From Streptomyces sp. NBC_00576 (GTDB lineage Bacteria; Actinomycetota; Actinomycetes; Streptomycetales; Streptomycetaceae), in NCBI RefSeq assembly GCF_036345175.1, contig NZ_CP107780.1, forward strand, positions 1,488,001 through 1,552,000: a stretch of DNA of 64,000 nt, read 5' to 3'. The notes under the pieces are model-generated. The model saw only the letters and a program-made list of their open reading frames with translations, made no database searches and was not told the origin of the DNA. Below, one piece after another: positions 51,019-60,271 of this stretch; the stretch's first letter is position 1, and the number at the start of each line of letters is the position of its first letter. The position numbers were made by a program, and so were the translations under genes.

Positions 51019-52049
51019 ACGCCGCCACGCTCGCCGCCGTCGTCCTCTCCCTCTTCTCCGCCGTCGCCTACGCCGCCGCGGCCGTCGCCCAGGAACGGCT
51101 TGCCTCCCGCAACGCCGACGCGGGGATAGGGCGGCTGCTGGCGACCGGCGCATGGTGGGGCTCGGTGCTGCTCAACGCTGCGGGCGCGCTGCTGCACGTG
51201 GTCGCCCTCAAGTACGGTCCGCTCACGGTGGTGCAGCCGCTGGGCGCGCTCACGCTGGTCGCCGCGGTGCCGCTGGGCGCGCGGGTCGCCGGGCGCCGGG
51301 TCAGCGCGGTGGAGTGGCGCGGTACGGCACTGACGCTGCTCGGCCTGGCGGCGATCCTGGTCACGGCGTCCGGTCCGGCGCCGGACGACATTCTCAGCTT
51401 CCCGGCGGCCGTCGCGGTCGCGGGTACGACGATGGTCCTGATCGGGGTGCTGGCCCGCCCCGGCGCCCGGCCCGGCCTGCGGCACGCGAGCGCGTCCGGC
51501 ATGGCGTCCGGGGTGGCCTCGGCGCTCACCCAGACCGTCACGGTCGCGGCGACGGACAGCTCGGGTCCGCTGCTGAGCTGGCAGGTGATCGGGGTGGCGC
51601 TGCTGGTCGCGGCCTTCGCGGCGGGCGGCCTGATCCTGTCCCAGACCGCCTACCGGGGCGGTCTCGGCGGTCCGCTGGCCCTGGTGACGCTGGCCAATCC
51701 GGTCGCCGCGGCGGTGATCGGCCTGACGCTGCTCGGTGAGCGGCTCCAGGGCGGCGCCGCGGGTCTGCTCCTGGCGCTGGTGGGTGCGGGGCTGGCGGGA
51801 TGGGGTGTGGTGACGCTGTCGCGGTCGACGCCGGACCAGGTTTCCGACCCTGTTCCCGTGCCGGTCTCTCCGGAGCGCGTCGTGATTCCGTCTTCGGCTT
51901 CGGCGGCGGCTTCGGCCGCGGCTTCGGTTCTGGACGGCGAGGAACATCCGGTGGCGTGGGTTCTCGCACTGGAGGCCCGTTCGGCGCCCGTCGAACCGTC
52001 GTTGATGCCCCGGCAGCCGTCGGAGCCGGGGCACCTCACGTCACTTTGA
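51015..52049 (+). CDS. DMT/EamA-like transporter
   Basis: 344 residues with about nine or ten transmembrane helices and an internal duplication typical of drug/metabolite transporters (YGPLTVVQPLGALTLVAAVP in the first half, GGPLALVTLANPVAAAVIGL in the second). The C-terminal ~60 residues are polar and Ala/Pro-rich, probably cytoplasmic. The ATG overlaps the PAP2 stop, so the two membrane proteins are made together, probably under TetR control. The substrate is unknown. Confidence 0.85.
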   Translation: MNAATLAAVVLSLFSAVAYAAAAVAQERLASRNADAGIGRLLATGAWWGSVLLNAAGALLHVVALKYGPLTVVQPLGALTLVAAVPLGARVAGRRVSAVEWRGTALTLLGLAAILVTASGPAPDDILSFPAAVAVAGTTMVLIGVLARPGARPGLRHASASGMASGVASALTQTVTVAATDSSGPLLSWQVIGVALLVAAFAAGGLILSQTAYRGGLGGPLALVTLANPVAAAVIGLTLLGERLQGGAAGLLLALVGAGLAGWGVVTLSRSTPDQVSDPVPVPVSPERVVIPSSASAAASAAASVLDGEEHPVAWVLALEARSAPVEPSLMPRQPSEPGHLTSL

Positions 52050-52077
52050 ACCGACGGGTCGGCTGTGAACCGACCCG

Positions 52078-52971
52078 TCAGCCCAGGCCCCGTGAATCCT
52101 GCTTCAGTGCCGTGTCGACGGTCAGCGCCGTCGCCACCACGAGACTCAGCAGGGGCTCGGGCAGCTGGTAGTGGATCTGCAGGACGTAGTTGTCCGAGGT
52201 CGTGAACATCGTCTTCGCCAGACCTTCCCAGGTCTTGGTGATACGGGCGACCTCGTTCTCCGCGTGGTCGACGATCGCGAAGTTCCAGGCCCGCCAGTTC
52301 TCCGCCTTGATCGCACCGACCTGCTGACCGCCCGCGTTGATCGCGAAGTTGATCTTCCCGATCATGTTCTGCTGGACGATCTCACCGACCGGCGAACCGT
52401 CCGGACGCTGCACGATCACCCGCGACTTCATGAACTTCCGGGGGCGCGTCAGCAGCAGCACCGGCTGCCCGTGGGCGTCCCGGATCTCCAGCTTGTGCGT
52501 CATGAACTGGTCGAGGCTGGAGACGAAGCGCAGGATCTTCTTCAGTGCGCTCTGTCCGACCTGGACGACCGAGCCGAGGTCCCGGCCCTGCTGGTCCATG
52601 ACCTTGTACTCGTTGGTCAGCTCGATCAGCTTGGCCTTCTGGTTCACCACCAGCACCGGCTCACTGAACAACGTGCCGCCGCCGGCCCCGCCCGCCACCA
52701 CCCCGGCCTGCTGCTGCACCTGCCGCTGCACCCGCTGGTCGCCACCGGCGGTCGGCTGCGCCGACCCGAACCCCTTCTGGGGCTGGGCGAATCCCTGCTG
52801 CGACGGCTGAACCGGCGCCGCCTGCGGCTGCTGGGCCTGGGGCTGCTGCGCCTGCTGCTGGTCGGTGTTGGTGTGGTCGGTCCACTGGGAACCGTCCCAG
52901 TACCGGAGCGTCTGGGGCGCTCCGTGGGGGTCCGGGTACCAACCTGCAGGTATGTTCGATTGCGTGGTCAC
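52078..52971 (-). CDS. DUF2510 + scramblase/LURP-one-like protein
   Basis: 297 residues. DUF2510 is at the N-terminus (GWYPDPHGAPQTLRYWDGSQ). A Gln/Pro-rich linker follows (~35-90, with repeated QAQQPQ). The C-terminal domain (~100-285) is of the phospholipid scramblase/tubby-like fold (LIELTNEYKVMDQQGRDLGS, HKLEIRDAHGQPVLLLTRPR, ENWRAWNFAIVDHAENEVAR). It may associate with membranes and bind lipid; activity is not established for bacterial members. Confidence 0.85.
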   Translation of the reverse strand: MTTQSNIPAGWYPDPHGAPQTLRYWDGSQWTDHTNTDQQQAQQPQAQQPQAAPVQPSQQGFAQPQKGFGSAQPTAGGDQRVQRQVQQQAGVVAGGAGGGTLFSEPVLVVNQKAKLIELTNEYKVMDQQGRDLGSVVQVGQSALKKILRFVSSLDQFMTHKLEIRDAHGQPVLLLTRPRKFMKSRVIVQRPDGSPVGEIVQQNMIGKINFAINAGGQQVGAIKAENWRAWNFAIVDHAENEVARITKTWEGLAKTMFTTSDNYVLQIHYQLPEPLLSLVVATALTVDTALKQDSRGLG

Positions 52972-53047
52972 CGGGGCACACTACCGTGGCGTGGCCGAGT
53001 CGCAACCATGTCCCGGTCAAGGTGCCCCGGTTCGCTTCTCCGTCCCC

Positions 53048-55102
53048 TCAGCAGGTCGCGATCGCGGGGTCGCTCACACCCGCCCGGCCGTTCTCCACGT
53101 GCCCGGCGAACCGGCGCAGGAACGACGCGTCCGCCTCGGAGGTGACGGTCAGGTCGTACCAGCGCTTGCTGGCCCCCAGGCCCACCCGGTGCCGCACGGT
53201 CGCCCCGGCCGGCACCCTGATCGTGCGCGTGTGTCCCCCGTAGCCGCTGCTCAGCTTCAACCCCACTGTCTTGGAGCCCTTGTTGGCGAGGGTCAGCTCC
53301 AGGTCGTCACCGACGTGCCGTGCGGTCACCTCCGGTCCGACGGCGCCCTTGCCCCGCCCCTTGAAGACCCGCAGGAAGCCGTTCGGGCCGTGCACCGTCA
53401 GGTCGTAGGCGTCCTTCGAGTACGCCGAGTTCCAGATGTCGGAGACGGACTTGCCGGCTCCGGTGGTGTACGCCCACGGACCGTCGGTGCGGTTGCCGGA
53501 GGTGACGAGGAAGGCGGCGCCGGCGTGGGTGCCGGAGGCGAAGGCGAGCGTGAATCTTCCGGCCGCCGGGTCGGCCGAACCGTCCACGTACGGGGCGTAC
53601 TTGAGCGGGCGGGCCGGGCGCAGGCCGCGCTCCTGCCGGGGCAGGACCGGGTGGACGGGCGGGGTCGGGACGTAGTCCGGGTGGCGGTCCTTGTCCGGCG
53701 GCCGGTAGCCGTCGGTGTCGGGGAGGGCCACCGGCCTGGTGTCCTTGTGGGAGAAGTCGAAAGCGGCCGTCAGGTCGCCGCAGACCGCGCGCCGCCAGGG
53801 CGAGATGTTGGGCTCGTGCACGCCGAAGCGGCTCTCCATGAACCGGATGATCGACGTGTGGTCGAGCGTCTCGGAGCAGACGAACCCGCCCTTGCTCCAG
53901 GGCGAGACGACCAGCATCGGCACCCGCTGCCCGAGCCCGTAGGTGCCGGCCGCGTGGCTGCTGTCGCCCTTGAACAGGTCCGGGCCGACGTCGACCGTCG
54001 ATTTGCCCTGTGCGGCGGACTGGGGCGGGAACGGCGGCACGAGGTGGTCGAAGAAGCCGTCGTTCTCGTCGTACGTGATGAAAAGGGCCGTCTTCGCCCA
54101 CACCTCGGGGTCGGAGGTGAGTGCGTCCAGGACCTGGGCGATGTACCAGGCGCCGTAGTTCGCGGGCCAGTTGGGGTGCTCGGTGAAGGCCTCGGGGGCG
54201 ACGATCCAGGAGACCTGCGGCAGCCTGCCCCCTGACACGTCGGCCTTGAGCTGGTCGAAGAAGCCCTCGCCCTTGCGGGCGTCGGTGCCGGTGCGGGCCT
54301 TGTCGTAGAGGGGGTCGCCGGGCTTGGCATCACGGTACTGATTGAAGTAGAGGAGCGAGTTGTCGCCGTAGTTGCCCCGGTAGGCGTCCTGGATCCAGCC
54401 CCAGGAGCCGGCCGCGTCGAGCCCGTCACCGACGTCCTGGTAGATCTTCCAGGACACGCCCGCCTTTTCGAGGCGCTCCGGGTACGTCGTCCAGCTGTAC
54501 CCCACCTCGTCGTTGCCGAGGACGGGGCCGCCGCCCAGCTCGTCGTTGCCCGTGTAGCCCGTCCACATGTAGTAGCGGTTCGGGTCGGTGGAGCCGATGA
54601 ACGAGCAGTGGTACGCGTCGCAGATGGTGAAGGAGTCGGCCAGCGCGTAGTGGAACGGGATGTCCTTGCGGTTCAGATAGGCCATGGTCGTCGACGACTT
54701 GGCCTGGATCCACTTGTCGTACTTGCCGTTGTTGAAGGCGACGTGCCCGTCGCTCCAGCCGTGCGGGAGGTCCTGGATGAAGGCCAGCCCCAGGTCGTCG
54801 GCGTCCGGGCGGAAGGGCAGCACATCCAAGGTGTCGTCCGACTGGTGCCAGACCGACTTGCCGTTCACCTGGGCGACCGGGTGCGGGTCCCCGAAGCCAC
54901 GGACGCCACGCAGCGAACCGAAGTAGTGGTCGAAGGACCGGTTCTCCTGCATGAGGACGACGATGTGCTCGACGTCCTCGATCGTCCCGGTGCGGTGGTG
55001 CGCGGGGAGGGCGGCGGCGCGCTCGATGCTGCTGGAGAGCGCGGTGAACGCCGTGGTCGCGCCCGCGAGTTGGAGGAAGCGGCGCCGGTTGACATCGGGC
55101 AT
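53048..55102 (-). CDS. Phosphocholine-specific phospholipase C, Tat-exported
   Basis: 684 residues. The Tat signal is NRRRFLQLAGATTAFTAL. The phosphoesterase domain (~45-480) starts EHIVVLMQENRSFDHYFGSL and includes FITYDENDGFFDH. The two small C-terminal beta domains (DUF756 type) follow, as in Pseudomonas PlcN/PlcH relatives. It would hydrolyse phosphatidylcholine outside the cell, releasing diacylglycerol and phosphocholine. ATG 55102 gives the canonical Tat N-terminus; upstream in-frame ATGs lack support. Confidence 0.92.
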   Translation of the reverse strand: MPDVNRRRFLQLAGATTAFTALSSSIERAAALPAHHRTGTIEDVEHIVVLMQENRSFDHYFGSLRGVRGFGDPHPVAQVNGKSVWHQSDDTLDVLPFRPDADDLGLAFIQDLPHGWSDGHVAFNNGKYDKWIQAKSSTTMAYLNRKDIPFHYALADSFTICDAYHCSFIGSTDPNRYYMWTGYTGNDELGGGPVLGNDEVGYSWTTYPERLEKAGVSWKIYQDVGDGLDAAGSWGWIQDAYRGNYGDNSLLYFNQYRDAKPGDPLYDKARTGTDARKGEGFFDQLKADVSGGRLPQVSWIVAPEAFTEHPNWPANYGAWYIAQVLDALTSDPEVWAKTALFITYDENDGFFDHLVPPFPPQSAAQGKSTVDVGPDLFKGDSSHAAGTYGLGQRVPMLVVSPWSKGGFVCSETLDHTSIIRFMESRFGVHEPNISPWRRAVCGDLTAAFDFSHKDTRPVALPDTDGYRPPDKDRHPDYVPTPPVHPVLPRQERGLRPARPLKYAPYVDGSADPAAGRFTLAFASGTHAGAAFLVTSGNRTDGPWAYTTGAGKSVSDIWNSAYSKDAYDLTVHGPNGFLRVFKGRGKGAVGPEVTARHVGDDLELTLANKGSKTVGLKLSSGYGGHTRTIRVPAGATVRHRVGLGASKRWYDLTVTSEADASFLRRFAGHVENGRAGVSDPAIATC

Positions 55103-55337
55103 GGGTGAAGGACCTCTCGTCCTGAGGACGGCGATGAGCGGAACGTGACGGAGTGCGCGCGTCTGGAGTTTCCCAGGGGTACCGAACGGCACGGAAGGGT
55201 CCGGTGGCATCGGAGTGAAGGTCATCGGTACGTGAGATGAGGGGCAGGCCAAGCCCTGCCCAAGAAACCCCCACGAACCCCCACGGCCTTCCGCACCCAA
55301 CTCCCGGGCCTTTTGTTGGGACGTCCTGACATACCCG

Positions 55338-55366
55338 TTGACATCGCCCTGGGGCGGCTACATAGT
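55338..55366 (+). promoter_or_regulatory. Promoter of the sugar-binding protein gene
   Basis: TTGACA (55338-55343) and CATAGT (55361-55366), 17-bp spacer. The start point would be near 55373, two bases before the operator. Confidence 0.65.
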
Positions 55367-55374
55367 ACGTGCCA

Positions 55375-55401
55375 CTAGAGCGCGCTAATAAAGCGCTCTA
55401 G
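55375..55401. promoter_or_regulatory. LacI operator 1 (CTAGAGCGC...GCGCTCTAG)
   Basis: CTAGAGCGC-gctaataaa-GCGCTCTAG is a perfect 9-bp inverted repeat. The 19-mer GAGCGCGCTAATAAAGCGC at 55378-55396 recurs with two R-for-R changes at 57572-57590, tying this gene to the LacI gene next door. Confidence 0.75.
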
Positions 55402-55457
55402 TACACCCTTCCAGGGCTCCAATCCCACCCTGACCAGCACAGCGAGGTGCACGGGAC

Positions 55458-56462
55458 ATGCGCAGAAACCACCGAGCCGCCGGCCTGACCGCCACCGTCC
55501 TGGCGGGCGTCCTGTTCGCCGCCGGCTGCTCCAGCAGCTCCGGCGGCAAGAAGTCCGAAGAGGACGCGGACGCCGCGTCGGCAGGGAAGGCGACCACCCC
55601 GCGTATGACAGTCGCGATGGTCACCCACGCCGCCCCCGGCGACACCTTCTGGGACCTGATCCGCAAGGGCGCCCAGGCCGCCGCGGCCAAGGACAACATC
55701 AAGCTCGTCTACTCCAGCGACCCCAGCGCCGGAAACCAGGCCAACCTCGTCCAGAACGCGATCGACCAGAAGGTCGACGGCATCGCCCTCACCGCCGCCA
55801 AGCCCGACGCCATGAAGGACGTCGTCGCCAAGGCAACAGCGGCCGGCATCCCGGTCGTCGGCTTCAACTCCGGTGTGGACGACTGGAAGCAGCTCGGCAT
55901 GCTGGAGTACTTCGGCCAGGACGAGAACATCGCCGGGCGGGCCTTCGGCGAGCGACTGAACGAGCTGGGCGCCAAGCACGCCCTGTGCGTCGTCCAGGAG
56001 CAGGGCCAGGTCGCTCTGGAGGCCCGCTGCGCCGGCCTGAAGAAGGGTTTCAGCGGCAAGACGGACACCCTCTACGTCAACGGCACGGACATGCCGTCCG
56101 TGAAGTCGACGATCACCGCGAAACTCACGCAGGACTCCTCGATCGACCAGGTGGTCACCCTCGGCGCCCCGATCGCGCTGACCGCCGTCCAGTCACTGTC
56201 CGACGCCGGGAGCAAGGCCAGGCTCGCCACCTTCGACCTCAACAAGGAGCTGGTGAAAGCCGTCCAGGACGGGACCGTGGAGTTCGCGGTCGACCAGCAG
56301 CCGTACCTGCAGGGCTACCTGGCCGTCGACGCCCTGTGGCTGTACAGGGCCAACGGCAACTTCAGTGGCGGCGGGACGGCGCCGGTCCTCACCGGGCCCG
56401 CCTTCATCACCAAGGAGAACGCGGACTCCGTCGAAGAGTTCGCGGCGAAGGGAACGCGCTGA
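55458..56462 (+). CDS. Sugar ABC transporter substrate-binding lipoprotein (orphan)
   Basis: 334 residues. A lipoprotein signal (LAGVLFAAGC, Cys ~23) is followed by a periplasmic-binding-protein fold of the ribose/xylose type (TVAMVTHAAPGDTFWDLIRK, QNAIDQKVDGIALTAAKPDA, EFAVDQQPYLQGYLAVDALW). It captures a sugar or cyclitol outside the membrane. No permease or ATPase gene accompanies it, so it must either use a distant transporter or act as a sensor. Expression is probably controlled by the convergent LacI protein. Confidence 0.9.
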   Translation: MRRNHRAAGLTATVLAGVLFAAGCSSSSGGKKSEEDADAASAGKATTPRMTVAMVTHAAPGDTFWDLIRKGAQAAAAKDNIKLVYSSDPSAGNQANLVQNAIDQKVDGIALTAAKPDAMKDVVAKATAAGIPVVGFNSGVDDWKQLGMLEYFGQDENIAGRAFGERLNELGAKHALCVVQEQGQVALEARCAGLKKGFSGKTDTLYVNGTDMPSVKSTITAKLTQDSSIDQVVTLGAPIALTAVQSLSDAGSKARLATFDLNKELVKAVQDGTVEFAVDQQPYLQGYLAVDALWLYRANGNFSGGGTAPVLTGPAFITKENADSVEEFAAKGTR

Positions 56463-56467
56463 CTGCC

Positions 56468-57499
56468 TCAGGAGGCTTGCTCCGGAGGTGGTCCGCTGGT
56501 GCCGCGTACCACCAACTTCGGGTCCAGGACCGCCTCTTGGGGCTCCAGCTCCGGATGCTCCAGTCGCCGGACGGCGAACTCCACCGCATGCTCGGCCATG
56601 AGCACCGCGTCCTGGCGGACGGTGGTCAGGCCGACCGGCATCAGGTGGGAGAGGTGACTGTCGTCGTAGCCGACGACGGACAGGTCGCGCGGGACCTCGA
56701 CGCCGGCCCGCGTCAGGGGCAGCAATAGGCCCAGCGCACTGCGGTCGTTGCCCGCGAGGACCGCGGTCGGCAGTGGCTGCCCCCGGTCGCGTTCCGCCAG
56801 GAGCAGCCGCCCGGCCTCGATGCCCGACTGCTCCGTGTGATCGCCGGGGATCACCCGGGCCTCGGACTCCAGCCCGTGGCGGCGCATCGCGGCCCGGTAG
56901 GCGCGCCGCCTGTCGGGCGAGCCGGGGCCGCGTCCGCCGTCGATGTGCGTGATCCGGCGGTGCCCGAGTTCGACGAGGTGGTCCATGGCCTGCCGTACGC
57001 CCTTGCCCTCGGCGCTGTGCACGAAGTCCATGCGGGCGCCGGGGACTCGGCGGCCGACCGAGACGACGACCGCCTGGTGGCCGAGTACGTCGAGGTAGTC
57101 CGCCTCGGCGTCGGACCCCAGCACGATCAGCGCCTCGCAGCGGTGACTGAGCAGTGCCTCGACCGCCTTGGCCTCGCTGCGGCCCTGGGCGGCGGCGGAG
57201 AGCAGCACGTCGTAGCCGAGGCGTTCGGCGGCCGGGTAGATGCCCTCGATGAGGTCGGCGTGGAAGGCCTGGTGGACGGTGAACATCACGCCGAGGGTGC
57301 GGCTGCGGCCCCGGGCCAGCAGCCGAGCCGCGCTGTCGGGGCGGTAGCCGATCTCGTCCGCGACCCGCAGCACCCGTTCCCGGGTCTCCTCGCTGGCTCC
57401 CGGCTGGTTGCGGAAGATGATCGAGACGAGTGCCCGGGAGACGCCCGCCCTCTCGGCGACGTCCGCCATCGTGGGCCGCTGCCTGCCCGATGCATCCAC
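56468..57499 (-). CDS. LacI family transcriptional regulator
   Basis: 343 residues. HTH PTMADVAERAGVSRALVSII, hinge helix RPDSAARLLARGRS, and effector domain ending VGLTTVRQDAVLMAEHAVEF. GTG 57499 has AGAGGG upstream; the ATG at 57469 is a shorter alternative. It is convergent with the binding-protein gene (5-bp gap) and divergent from the oxidoreductase operon. Matching operators at 55375 and 57572 indicate it controls both flanks. Confidence 0.9.
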   Translation of the reverse strand: MDASGRQRPTMADVAERAGVSRALVSIIFRNQPGASEETRERVLRVADEIGYRPDSAARLLARGRSRTLGVMFTVHQAFHADLIEGIYPAAERLGYDVLLSAAAQGRSEAKAVEALLSHRCEALIVLGSDAEADYLDVLGHQAVVVSVGRRVPGARMDFVHSAEGKGVRQAMDHLVELGHRRITHIDGGRGPGSPDRRRAYRAAMRRHGLESEARVIPGDHTEQSGIEAGRLLLAERDRGQPLPTAVLAGNDRSALGLLLPLTRAGVEVPRDLSVVGYDDSHLSHLMPVGLTTVRQDAVLMAEHAVEFAVRRLEHPELEPQEAVLDPKLVVRGTSGPPPEQAS

Positions 57500-57571
57500 C
57501 TGTGAACCAACCCTCTGAAGCCATTGACATGACATTTGAACAGGGGTCATCGTACTCGCAGCAGCGAACTG

Positions 57572-57590
57572 GAGCGCGCTAGTAGAGCGC
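57572..57590. promoter_or_regulatory. LacI operator 2
   Basis: GAGCGCGCTAGTAGAGCGC matches operator 1 at 17 of 19 positions. It sits between the divergent lacI and oxidoreductase starts. Confidence 0.7.
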
Positions 57591-57654
57591 GACAGAGCGA
57601 TGAAGAAACCCTGCCTGTCCCTCGGACCTGTCCTCTCGGAAAGGAACACCACCC

Positions 57655-58671
57655 ATGCCTGTGCGTGTAGGCGTCATCGGCGCCGGCTGGATCGGCAAGG
57701 AACACATCCGACGCCTCACCGACACCGTCACCGGCGCACGCGTCACCGCGGTCACCGACCTCGACGCCGCCCGCGCCGAGGAGGCGGCGGCGCCGGCCGG
57801 GGCCCGGGTGCTGCCCGACGGCGCGGCCGTGATCGGGGCGGACGACGTGGACGCGGTCCTCGTGACGTCCTGGGGCCCGACCCACGCCGAGCACGTACTG
57901 AACGCGGTGGCCGCCGGGAAACCGGTGTTCTGCGAGAAGCCACTCGCCACCACCGCCGAGGACTGTCTGCGGATCGTCGAGGCCGAGACGGCACTCGGCC
58001 GCCGACTGGTCCAGGTCGGCTTCATGCGCCGCTACGACGCCGGCTACCGGCAGATGAAGCAGGTCATCGGCGCCGGCCGGATCGGCGAACCGCTGATCGT
58101 GCACTGCGCCCACCGCAACCCGACCGTCCCCGCGTCGTACACCTCGGCCATGGCCGCCCTCGACACAGCCGTGCACGAGGTCGACGTACTGCGCTGGCTG
58201 CTCGACGACGAGATCGTCTCCACCCAGGTGGTCACCCCGCGCGCCACAGGCAAGCGGTTCGCCCACCTCAGGGACCCGCAGATCATGCTCTTCGAGACCG
58301 CCAAGGGCGTCCGCATCGATCTGGAGGTCTTCGTCAACTGCCGGTACGGCTACGACATCCAGTGCGAGGCGGTCGGCGAGGAGGGCCTCGTCCGGCTGCC
58401 CGACCCCGCCTCGGTCGGGGTGCGCACCGCCGGGCAGCACAGCACGGAGGTCCTTGCGGACTGGACGGTCCGTTTCGCGGATGCCTTCGACACCGAGTTC
58501 CGCGAGTGGATCTCCGGCGTCGCGGCGGGTACGGGGCCCACCGGTCCGTCCGCCTGGGACGGCTATGCCGCCACCGTCATCACCAGCGCGACCGTCGAGG
58601 CCCTGGAGTCGGGCCGCGTCGTCGCCACCGACCTCAAGCCCCGGCCCGCCCTCTACGGAGGTACCGCGTGA
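57655..58671 (+). CDS. Gfo/Idh/MocA family oxidoreductase (inositol dehydrogenase-like)
   Basis: 338 residues. The NAD(P)-binding motif is GVIGAGWIGKEH, the catalytic EKP motif is FCEKPLATT and the C-terminal domain begins after VQVGFMRRYDAGYRQMK. This resembles myo-inositol 2-dehydrogenases, which oxidise a ring hydroxyl to a ketone, but other sugars or cyclitols are possible. It is the first gene of a two-gene operon under LacI control. Confidence 0.9.
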   Translation: MPVRVGVIGAGWIGKEHIRRLTDTVTGARVTAVTDLDAARAEEAAAPAGARVLPDGAAVIGADDVDAVLVTSWGPTHAEHVLNAVAAGKPVFCEKPLATTAEDCLRIVEAETALGRRLVQVGFMRRYDAGYRQMKQVIGAGRIGEPLIVHCAHRNPTVPASYTSAMAALDTAVHEVDVLRWLLDDEIVSTQVVTPRATGKRFAHLRDPQIMLFETAKGVRIDLEVFVNCRYGYDIQCEAVGEEGLVRLPDPASVGVRTAGQHSTEVLADWTVRFADAFDTEFREWISGVAAGTGPTGPSAWDGYAATVITSATVEALESGRVVATDLKPRPALYGGTA

Positions 58672-59534
58672 AGATCGCCCTCGACCCGTACATGTTCCGC
58701 GCGCTGCCGATCGACGACATGGTGCGTACGGTGGCCGAACTCGGCTACGAATACATCGAGTTGTCGCCACGCGACGACTTCATGCCGTTCTTCCTGCATC
58801 CGCGGGCCGACGACGAACGCATCGCCGGGCTGAAGAACTCCCTGCGCACACACGGCGTACGGCTCTCCTCGGTACTCCCCCTCTACAAGTGGTCCTCGCC
58901 GGACGAGACCGAGCGGCAGGCCGCCGTCCGCTACTGGAAGCGGATGATCGAGATCACCGCCGACCTCGAATGCCCGCTGATGAACTCGGAGTTCAACGGC
59001 AGACCCGACCGCGCCGCCGAGAGCGAGGCCGCGTTCTGGCGCTCGCTGGAGGAACTGCTGCCATTGTTCGAGCGGGAGGGCATCGCGCTGAACCTGGAGG
59101 CCCACCCGGACGACTTCTGCGAGGAGAACGCCCCGGCGGTCGACCTGGTCCGCGCCGTCAACAAGCCCTGGGTGAACTACCTTTACTGCGCTCCGCACTC
59201 CTTTCATCTGTCCGGAGCCGATCCGACGGCCGACATCGCGGCGATGATGCGCTACGCGGGCGACAGACTCCAGCATGTGCACATCGCCGACTCCTTCAAC
59301 CACAAGGGCTCATCGGGCCTGCGCTACATCCTCAACCCGCCGGGCACCACGGCCCGTGTTCACCAGCATCTGGACATCGGGCAGGGCGAGGTCGACTGGA
59401 ACGCCTTCTTCGGCACCCTGCGTGAGCTCGACTTCGACGGCGTCGCCACGGCCTGCGTCTTCGCCTGGGAGGAACGGGCCCACGAGTCCTCGGCGTTCAT
59501 GCTCGACCGCATCCGCAAGGAGTTCGGGGCGTGA
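58668..59534 (+). CDS. Sugar phosphate isomerase/epimerase (xylose isomerase-like TIM barrel)
   Basis: 288 residues of the AP-endonuclease-2 fold. Likely metal ligands are in LNLEAHPDD, the HSFHLSG loop, LQHVHIADSF and the final HLDIGQGEVDW. Relatives include inosose dehydratase and isomerases of 3-keto sugars. The GTG overlaps the preceding stop (GTGA), so it probably acts on the product of the coupled oxidoreductase. Confidence 0.87.
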   Translation: MKIALDPYMFRALPIDDMVRTVAELGYEYIELSPRDDFMPFFLHPRADDERIAGLKNSLRTHGVRLSSVLPLYKWSSPDETERQAAVRYWKRMIEITADLECPLMNSEFNGRPDRAAESEAAFWRSLEELLPLFEREGIALNLEAHPDDFCEENAPAVDLVRAVNKPWVNYLYCAPHSFHLSGADPTADIAAMMRYAGDRLQHVHIADSFNHKGSSGLRYILNPPGTTARVHQHLDIGQGEVDWNAFFGTLRELDFDGVATACVFAWEERAHESSAFMLDRIRKEFGA

Positions 59535-59579
59535 ACGTCCGCCCCATCGGCGGGAGTTGACGATGGGGCGGGCCGAGCG

Positions 59580-60062
59580 TCACATCCATGACGGGTAGCC
59601 GCCGCCCACCCGGATGGCGCTGATGCCGCTGATGTGCCGGGCGCCGCAGCGGTCCTGGGGCAGGACGAGCTGCGGGCCGGCGTGGTCGAGCGGGGTGTCG
59701 TCGATGCCGGTCGCGAGCAGGACGGGGGCGCCTGCGAAGTCCGGGTCGATCTCCGCCCACGACAGCAGCGCGTGGTGCCCGTCCGCTCCCGTCACTGCGA
59801 TCAGGAAGCGCAGGCGGTCCTTGCGTCGGGCGGGATCGAAGGCGGGTCCGGCGGCCGACAGGACGTCGTACAGCAGCGGCCCTTCGAAGCCGTGGTGCTG
59901 TACGCCGCTGGTGACGCACTCGAAGCTGACGCGCACCCGGTGCTGGGGCCAGGCCAGCAGGTCGGGCACCGTCAGCCGGGCCGGGCGTGCGAGGTCGCCG
60001 GTCAGCGTGAGTTCCGCGACGGGATGAGCGGCACGTCCACGTTCCACGAGGGACCCACTCAC
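59580..60062 (-). CDS. Molybdopterin-dependent oxidoreductase, sulfite-oxidase fold, short form
   Basis: 160 residues. The central SFECVTSGVQHHGFEGPLL carries the Cys expected to ligate molybdenum. GADGHHALLSWAEIDPDF and LVLPQDRCGARHISGI match the molybdopterin-binding domain of sulfite-oxidase-like proteins. The dimerisation domain is absent. GTG 60062 has GGGAGG nine bases upstream; a longer frame to 60383 overlaps the modA promoter region. It is divergent from modABC, whose product would supply its metal. Confidence 0.8.
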   Translation of the reverse strand: MSGSLVERGRAAHPVAELTLTGDLARPARLTVPDLLAWPQHRVRVSFECVTSGVQHHGFEGPLLYDVLSAAGPAFDPARRKDRLRFLIAVTGADGHHALLSWAEIDPDFAGAPVLLATGIDDTPLDHAGPQLVLPQDRCGARHISGISAIRVGGGYPSWM

Positions 60063-60271
60063 TGGCCACCACCTCCCGGATGACCGTACCCGCGCACCGG
60101 TCCCGCGCAAACGCACATGCAAGGAAACTTCGGCATCTCCCCGGATCATGCGATGTGACAGGAGGCCTGCCCCTCGCATTTGCGGAAGTATCATCGGCGC
60201 ATGCCTTCCTGTCGGACCGGGGAAGCAACCGTTCTGATGGGATGTCCGTGAGAAGCAGAGGGAGTAGCCCC

